NCBI GenBank assembly: GCA_964427955.1
Contig: CAYRWY010000193.1
Location: 1-10,258 of the forward strand
Origin: JACRBK01 sp964427955
Lineage (GTDB): Bacteria; Chloroflexota; Anaerolineae; Aggregatilineales; Aggregatilineaceae
Direction of reading: 5' to 3'
Length of the DNA stretch: 10,258 bases
Position numbers and translations under genes: made by a program. Below are positions 6,718-10,258 of the stretch, piece after piece. A model generated the notes under the pieces. That model had not been told where the DNA came from, ran no database searches, and saw nothing but the letters and a program-made list of their open reading frames with translations. Position 1 is the first letter of the stretch. Each line of letters begins with the position of its first letter.

Positions 6718-6740
6718 GGGGCGGACCAATGTGTCCGCCC
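6718..6740. repeat. GTAGGGGCGGAC-type hairpin
   Basis: GGGCGGAC (6719-6726) pairs perfectly with GTCCGCCC (6733-6740) around CAATGT, preceded by GTAGG. A remnant with the same GTAGGGGCGG core is seen reversed near 8775-8783. It lies in the convergent gap 6651-6891, which has no gene. Confidence 0.55.
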
Positions 6741-6777
6741 GCGGGAGCTTCCCATTCATTAAAAGTATCGAACTACC

Positions 6778-6870
6778 CGGTGGCGAGGGGGAGCGGCGCG
6801 GCGGAACGTCGGGGAAAACACCTCCCCTCTCCAGCTTGCCTGGGGAGGGGCTGGGGGTGGGGGTGGGGTT
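6778..6870. repeat. Composite of inverted copies of the GC-rich hairpins
   Basis: Positions 6778-6799 are an exact reverse complement of 144-165, and 6822-6851 an exact reverse complement of 1-30. The latter folds as a hairpin (arms about 6824-6834 and 6840-6850). A G-rich tail with GGGGGTGG units follows. The block ends about 20 nt beyond the AEC carrier stop, that is, at the 3' end of that minus-strand operon. Confidence 0.75.
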
Positions 6871-6891
6871 GGCGCGGCCTCCATGCCGTGC

Positions 6892-7830
6892 TCACGCCGT
6901 CAGCGCGAAATACACCGCGTAGATCGCCACCGAAACGACGGTGTACACCATCAGCACGTTGGTCACGTAGCGCCGCTCGTCGTCCAGGCCGGGCTTGAAA
7001 TACAGCGGGATGATGAACGGTGGCGGCAGGATCAACAGCGTGAACAGCGCCGTCTCGAAATCCTGCTCCAGGTCGAGCAGGCCCCGGATCAGCACGGCGT
7101 TCAGCAGCAGCGCCAGCGGGATCAGGATCGCCAGCCGGAGTCCGATCACCAGCGCGGCGTCTTTCAGCCCGGCGCGATCCAGCTTGATCCCATAGCCGAC
7201 GATGATCAGGATCAGCGGGATGGTCAGGTTGCTCAAAAAGCGCATGGTCGCCAGCACCGCCCCGGTGACCGGCTTTTCGTTTAGAAAATTCTCCGCGCCC
7301 AGCAGGTTGAACAGGATGCCGCCCAGGATCGCCAGGATCACGGGCGAGCGGAAGAAGGTCCCCACCAGTTGGCGCGGGTTTTGCAGGCCATCCCGCCGCA
7401 TCAGCAGCAGCGCCAGGAACACGAACCAGATGAAGATCTCGTGCCCCAGGTCCACGACCGCGATATAGCCGACCTTGTCCAGCCCATAGGCGCTGCCGTA
7501 CAGGCTGACGCCCAACATGCCGTACTCGAAGCCGGTCATCAGGAACGGGAAGTAAGGGTGTTCGATCTTCAGCCGCGCCTGGATCAGTTGACCCAGCTTG
7601 TACAGCCCGACGCACAGCAGAAAAATCACGACGAAGACGACGACATAGCGCGTCTTGAGGTCGATTTCCAGAAACGAGATGAACAGCACCGACGGCAGCG
7701 CCAGGTTGACGGCGATCTTGCGCAGATCGTCGATGGTGCTCTCGGCCAGGAAGTGGCGGCGGCGGATGAAATAGCCCAGTCCGATCAGGATCAGGATCGG
7801 CAGCACGCGATTGAGGATGTCGGTTGTCAT
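6892..7830 (-). CDS. AEC (auxin efflux carrier)-family transporter
   Basis: This 312-residue integral membrane protein has about ten hydrophobic segments arranged as two groups (about 8-22, 38-54, 62-80, 95-115, 128-144, then 162-178, 192-214, 227-248, 259-278, 290-311). That is the length and pattern of bacterial AEC permeases (PF03547), which move organic anions such as malate or other small metabolites. Family-like features are the first helix ending in GLGYFIRRR, the LALPSVLF segment, and the second-half start FFRSPVILAILGGILFNLLG. Its ATG overlaps the methyltransferase stop by ATGA and it has no clear RBS, so its translation is probably coupled to the methyltransferase. The substrate cannot be told from sequence. 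Confidence 0.9.
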   Translation of the reverse strand: MTTDILNRVLPILILIGLGYFIRRRHFLAESTIDDLRKIAVNLALPSVLFISFLEIDLKTRYVVVFVVIFLLCVGLYKLGQLIQARLKIEHPYFPFLMTGFEYGMLGVSLYGSAYGLDKVGYIAVVDLGHEIFIWFVFLALLLMRRDGLQNPRQLVGTFFRSPVILAILGGILFNLLGAENFLNEKPVTGAVLATMRFLSNLTIPLILIIVGYGIKLDRAGLKDAALVIGLRLAILIPLALLLNAVLIRGLLDLEQDFETALFTLLILPPPFIIPLYFKPGLDDERRYVTNVLMVYTVVSVAIYAVYFALTA

Positions 7831-8594
7831 GGTTTAGCGGTCACGGCAGGCTGGAAATAACCCGTATCTTGCGGCATGTGCCAGCGAATATCGACGAAGC
7901 CCGCCTCTGCGAGGATGGCGGACAGTTCGGCGCGCAGCAGCGCCCGGTAGGTCGTGGCGTAGCGGGCCGTGTGCCAGCCGCCCTCGATCTCGCGCAGGAT
8001 GAACATGATGACGGTGTACAGGTGATCGTCATCCTGCCAGTCCCACACCTGGAACACGATCCGCCGTCCTTCGGCGTCGTCGAAGACCTGCGGGGTAGTG
8101 GCGTGGGGCTTGTCCAGGAGCAGGTGATCGTAGTCGCGGATGCTGATCAGCAGCAGGCCCGACGGGCGCAGCTTGGCGTGCATCCCTTGCGCGGCCAGCC
8201 GCAGATCCTCGTCGGTGAGCAGGTGGGGCAGCGAGTTGTCACACGACAGCACCAGGTCGAAGGTCCCTTCGACGGCGTGCTCCAGGTGGCGGATGTCCGC
8301 TACGCCGACCGTCAGCGCGACGCCGTGCGCGGCGGCTTCCTGGCTGGCCCGCTCGACCGCGGCTGGGCTGAGGTCGGTCGCGTGCACGCGGTAACCGTGC
8401 GCCGCCAACCCGATGGCCTGCGTCCCGATCCCGCACGAGCAGTCGAGCAGGTCGAGCGGCGCGCCGCCGGTGCGGGTGCGGATCAGGCGATCCAGCGCGG
8501 TGGACTGGCGGTCGATGGCCCGGTTCCAGTCGGCATAGATCAGGTGATAATCCTGGGCGAGCTGCTGGTAAAACTGAAGGACGTCGTCGCTCAT
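7827..8594 (-). CDS. Glycine/sarcosine N-methyltransferase-like SAM-dependent enzyme
   Basis: This 255-residue class I methyltransferase uses S-adenosylmethionine. It strongly resembles the glycine/sarcosine N-methyltransferase group: YHLIYADWNRAIDRQ at the N-terminus (about 16-30), motif I LLDCSCGIGTQAIGLA (49-64), acidic D74 closing motif II, CDNSLPHLL (118-126), SIRDYD (151-156), FQVWDWQDDD (181-190), and a C-terminal GYFQP (245-249). In that family the product is sarcosine, dimethylglycine or betaine; a different amino substrate is possible. The ATG at 8594 has GGAG (8600-8603) 5 nt upstream. A GTG 39 nt earlier has no RBS and adds an unconserved tail, so it was not used. Its stop overlaps the AEC carrier start. 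Confidence 0.87.
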   Translation of the reverse strand: MSDDVLQFYQQLAQDYHLIYADWNRAIDRQSTALDRLIRTRTGGAPLDLLDCSCGIGTQAIGLAAHGYRVHATDLSPAAVERASQEAAAHGVALTVGVADIRHLEHAVEGTFDLVLSCDNSLPHLLTDEDLRLAAQGMHAKLRPSGLLLISIRDYDHLLLDKPHATTPQVFDDAEGRRIVFQVWDWQDDDHLYTVIMFILREIEGGWHTARYATTYRALLRAELSAILAEAGFVDIRWHMPQDTGYFQPAVTAKP

Positions 8595-8790
8595 GGGGTC
8601 TCCATCAGATTTTGTACGGGTCGTTCGACTCACGCGCGCCTCATCGTCCGCGCCGTGCGGTCAAAAATACCCTGGTTTGGCGTCGAATGCCAGTGGATTT
8701 CACCCGATGACCGAGGAGACCTGATCTTGGCGCAGAATGCCGTACAGGGGTACCACGCTATTGGATGATACTGCCGCCCCTACAACGACG

Positions 8791-8848
8791 TTTCCGCAGC
8801 GACACTCCCCCTCTCCACCCGGTGGAGAGGGGGTCGGGGGGTGAGGTT
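8791..8848. repeat. GC-rich hairpin repeat after the second GNAT gene
   Basis: CCCCCTCTCCACC (8807-8819) and GGTGGAGAGGGGG (8821-8833) form a perfect inverted repeat, followed by GTCGGGGGGTGAGGTT. It is a same-orientation relative of 136-193, with matching TTTCC leader and tail. It lies 20 nt past the stop codon of the minus-strand GNAT gene. Together with the GTAGGGGCGG remnant near 8775-8783 it is the only structure recognised in 8595-8867, which holds no gene. Confidence 0.75.
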
Positions 8849-8867
8849 GTCTTGCTGCCGACGTGTC

Positions 8868-9674
8868 CTAGTCCAGCGGACCCCGGCGCATCAGCACCGG
8901 CCCCATGTACATCGTCGTGCCGATCTGGCGGTAGCCGAGCCGTTCGTAGAGCGGAAACCCCTCCGGCGAGGCCATCAGCGTCGAGGCGGGATAGCCCTCG
9001 GCGCGCAGATCGTCGAGCAGCGCCAGCATGATCGCCGCGGCGTAACCCTGCCGCCGGAAGGCGAAGCGCGTCCCCACGTTCCACACGCTCGCCATCTCGC
9101 TGCACAGGGCCACACTGGCGCAGGCCGTCGGTTCCGCCCCGGCGTAGGCCAGGTAATGGACGATGCCCGGCTCGGTCAGGTGCGCGGATCGCACTACGCG
9201 CCGGTTGACGCTGCTGCCCGTGGAGAAGGCGTCGGTCATGACGTGCCGCACGTGATCGAGATGTTGGGTGGTCGAGGCGCGGATCACCTGCACGCGGGTG
9301 GCGCGCACCGGCAACCGTTCGGGCGGCGTATCCAGCACCATCAGCGGCGACTGCCAGCGGGGATAATAGCCCCATTCCGTCAGGCGGGCCGCCGCGCCCG
9401 GCAGGCAGGGATCGGTGAGCACGACGCTCCAGGCCGCCTCGAATTCCTCGAAGAAACGCTTGGCTTCGGCCAGGGTTTCCGGGTTGAGCGCTTCCAGGGT
9501 GTACGGCCACAGGTGGTTGGCACCGGTCAGCCGCCGGTCTCCGCTGTAACTCAGGACGTAGCCGTCGGAGTTCCGGTTGATGGCTTCCGGCCAGTTGCGG
9601 AAGGTGCGCGTGTAGAAATCGTCGATGCAGGCCGTCGCCAGGCCAAGTTGGGGATCGGGTGGATTGGTCATCAT
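8868..9674 (-). CDS. GNAT-family N-acetyltransferase with long N-terminal region
   Basis: These 268 residues have the GNAT domain in the second half. Motif A is VWNVGTRFAFRRQGYAAAIMLALLDD (about 197-222), with the CoA loop R207-R-Q-G210-Y-A. The sequence then runs through STLMASPEGFPLYERLGYRQIGT (about 231-253), a typical motif-B/C end. The first 120 residues (WPEAINRNSDGYVLSYSGDRRLTGANHLWP) look like the first half of a two-domain GNAT protein, possibly a degenerate acetyltransferase fold. It is unrelated to the GNAT at 6144. The ATG at 9674 (or the adjacent 9671) is chosen; an upstream start at 9728 lies across a likely -10 box. It is alone on its transcript. The substrate is unknown. Confidence 0.85.
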   Translation of the reverse strand: MMTNPPDPQLGLATACIDDFYTRTFRNWPEAINRNSDGYVLSYSGDRRLTGANHLWPYTLEALNPETLAEAKRFFEEFEAAWSVVLTDPCLPGAAARLTEWGYYPRWQSPLMVLDTPPERLPVRATRVQVIRASTTQHLDHVRHVMTDAFSTGSSVNRRVVRSAHLTEPGIVHYLAYAGAEPTACASVALCSEMASVWNVGTRFAFRRQGYAAAIMLALLDDLRAEGYPASTLMASPEGFPLYERLGYRQIGTTMYMGPVLMRRGPLD

Positions 9675-9681
9675 GCCTACG

Positions 9682-9687
9682 ATTCTA
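9682..9687 (-). promoter_or_regulatory. Possible -10 box just before the GNAT start
   Basis: TAGAAT on the minus strand ends 7 nt before the ATG at 9674, so the transcript could begin at or near the start codon with almost no leader. No clear ribosome binding site or strong -35 box is seen. This is a candidate leaderless start. Confidence 0.35.
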
Positions 9688-9718
9688 GCAAAGGTGCGGG
9701 GAATGGAAAACGGTTTAG

Positions 9719-9747
9719 TTGGCAGCACGGCTTAAGGGAGCTAGTAT
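9719..9747 (+). promoter_or_regulatory. Candidate sigma-70-type promoter of the hydrolase gene
   Basis: TTGGCA (9719-9724, one change from TTGACA) and TAGTAT (9742-9747) are 17 nt apart, placing the start near 9754 and a leader of about 35 nt. The -35 overlaps the left arm of an 8-bp inverted repeat (GGCAGCAC at 9721-9728, GTGCTGCC at 9761-9768), a possible operator. AGGGGG (9779-9784) serves as ribosome binding site. Confidence 0.45.
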
Positions 9748-9788
9748 TGACGGAATGCTTGTGCTGCCGCTGCCCAGTAGGGGGTACC

Positions 9789-10258
9789 ATGTCTATCGAA
9801 GTTCTCAAGCTGACCCTCGGCCCCGTGCAAACGAACTGCTTCGTGATCGGCGATACGGAGTCCAGGGACGCGATCGTCGTCGATCCCAACGACCTCCCGG
9901 AGCTGATCTACAAATCCGTGCAGGAAGTGGGCTGGACGGTGCGCGAAATCCTGGCGACGCACGGCCATTTCGATCACGTGCTGGCCAGCGCGGGACTCAA
10001 GAAGCTGACCGGAGCACCGTTTCGCGTGCACGAGCGTGATTATCCACTGGTGAAGTCCATGCCGCAGCGCGCCCGCGAATGGCTCAGCATCGACGTGGCA
10101 CCCGCGGCGGAGCCGGACAGCTTTCTCGCCGAGGGCGACGTGATCACGGCGGGCAGTATCGCCCTGGAGGTGCTCTACACGCCCGGCCACACCCCCGGCC
10201 ACGTCAGCTTCGTGCTGCGCAGCGAGAAAATCGTCTTTTGCGGCGACTGCCTGTTTTA
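9789..10258 (+). CDS. Metallo-beta-lactamase-fold hydrolase, glyoxalase-II-like (partial)
   Basis: The first 156 residues are present and the gene continues past the right edge. The MBL-fold metal motif HxHxDH is complete (H58-G-H60-F-D62-H63), the next metal His lies in YTPGHTPGH (H134), and the bridging Asp is in FCGDCLF (D152-D153 region). The opening LGPVQTNCFVIGD is typical of small glyoxalase-II-like (YcbL-type) hydrolases that cleave thioesters such as lactoylglutathione or related compounds. The ATG at 9789 has AGGGGG 4 nt upstream and a plausible promoter. The exact substrate is not determined by what is visible. It is divergent from the GNAT gene. Confidence 0.88.
   Translation, partial: MSIEVLKLTLGPVQTNCFVIGDTESRDAIVVDPNDLPELIYKSVQEVGWTVREILATHGHFDHVLASAGLKKLTGAPFRVHERDYPLVKSMPQRAREWLSIDVAPAAEPDSFLAEGDVITAGSIALEVLYTPGHTPGHVSFVLRSEKIVFCGDCLF

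Noticed and set aside
8802..8848. Hairpin as a standard intrinsic terminator
   Set aside because: The stem is strong, but no T-run follows on either strand, so it is listed as a repeat instead.

Overview
The window is GC-rich bacterial DNA with tightly packed genes. Several traits suggest a Chloroflexota bacterium, most likely of the Anaerolineae: an SH3b–SGNH secreted protein, a membrane-anchored SpoIIE phosphatase, a family-1-like solute-binding protein, a glycine/sarcosine methyltransferase-like enzyme, and many dispersed GC-rich hairpins between genes. This assignment is an inference from gene style; no rRNA or other marker gene is present.

Layout. 1-211 holds no gene, only three GC-rich hairpin repeats. 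212-1339 (-) is a secreted SH3b plus SGNH-hydrolase-like protein. 1460-4840 (-) is a three-gene operon, in transcription order a homoserine-kinase-family GHMP protein, a small cupin (16 nt gap) and a membrane SpoIIE/PP2C phosphatase (ATGA overlap). A divergent intergenic region (4841-5117) holds an 89-bp AT-richer imperfect palindrome and a TATAAT box. 5118-6650 (+) is a two-gene operon of an exported solute-binding-like protein and a GNAT acetyltransferase. The convergent gap 6651-6891 is packed with repeat hairpins. 6892-8594 (-) is a translationally coupled pair, a glycine/sarcosine N-methyltransferase-like enzyme followed by an AEC-family carrier. 8595-8867 is repeat-bearing intergenic DNA. 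8868-9674 (-) is a second, unrelated GNAT protein. From 9789 (+) a glyoxalase-II-like metallo-beta-lactamase-fold hydrolase runs off the right edge, reached from a plausible sigma-70-type promoter.

Most interesting points. (1) The homoserine-kinase-like protein keeps the overall fold sequence and the N-terminal substrate loop, but both the GLGSSA phosphate loop and the EGHPDN box are replaced, so it looks like a pseudokinase or a neofunctionalised GHMP protein; it heads an operon ending in a signalling phosphatase. (2) The SGNH protein has GDF where the catalytic GDS is expected, while its GxND and DxxH blocks are intact. (3) A family of GC-rich hairpin repeats lies just downstream of every transcription unit on the minus strand in the window. 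(4) The methyltransferase and AEC carrier are coupled by an ATGA overlap, which suggests synthesis and transport of one small metabolite.

No tRNA, rRNA, CRISPR array, transposase or phage gene was seen.
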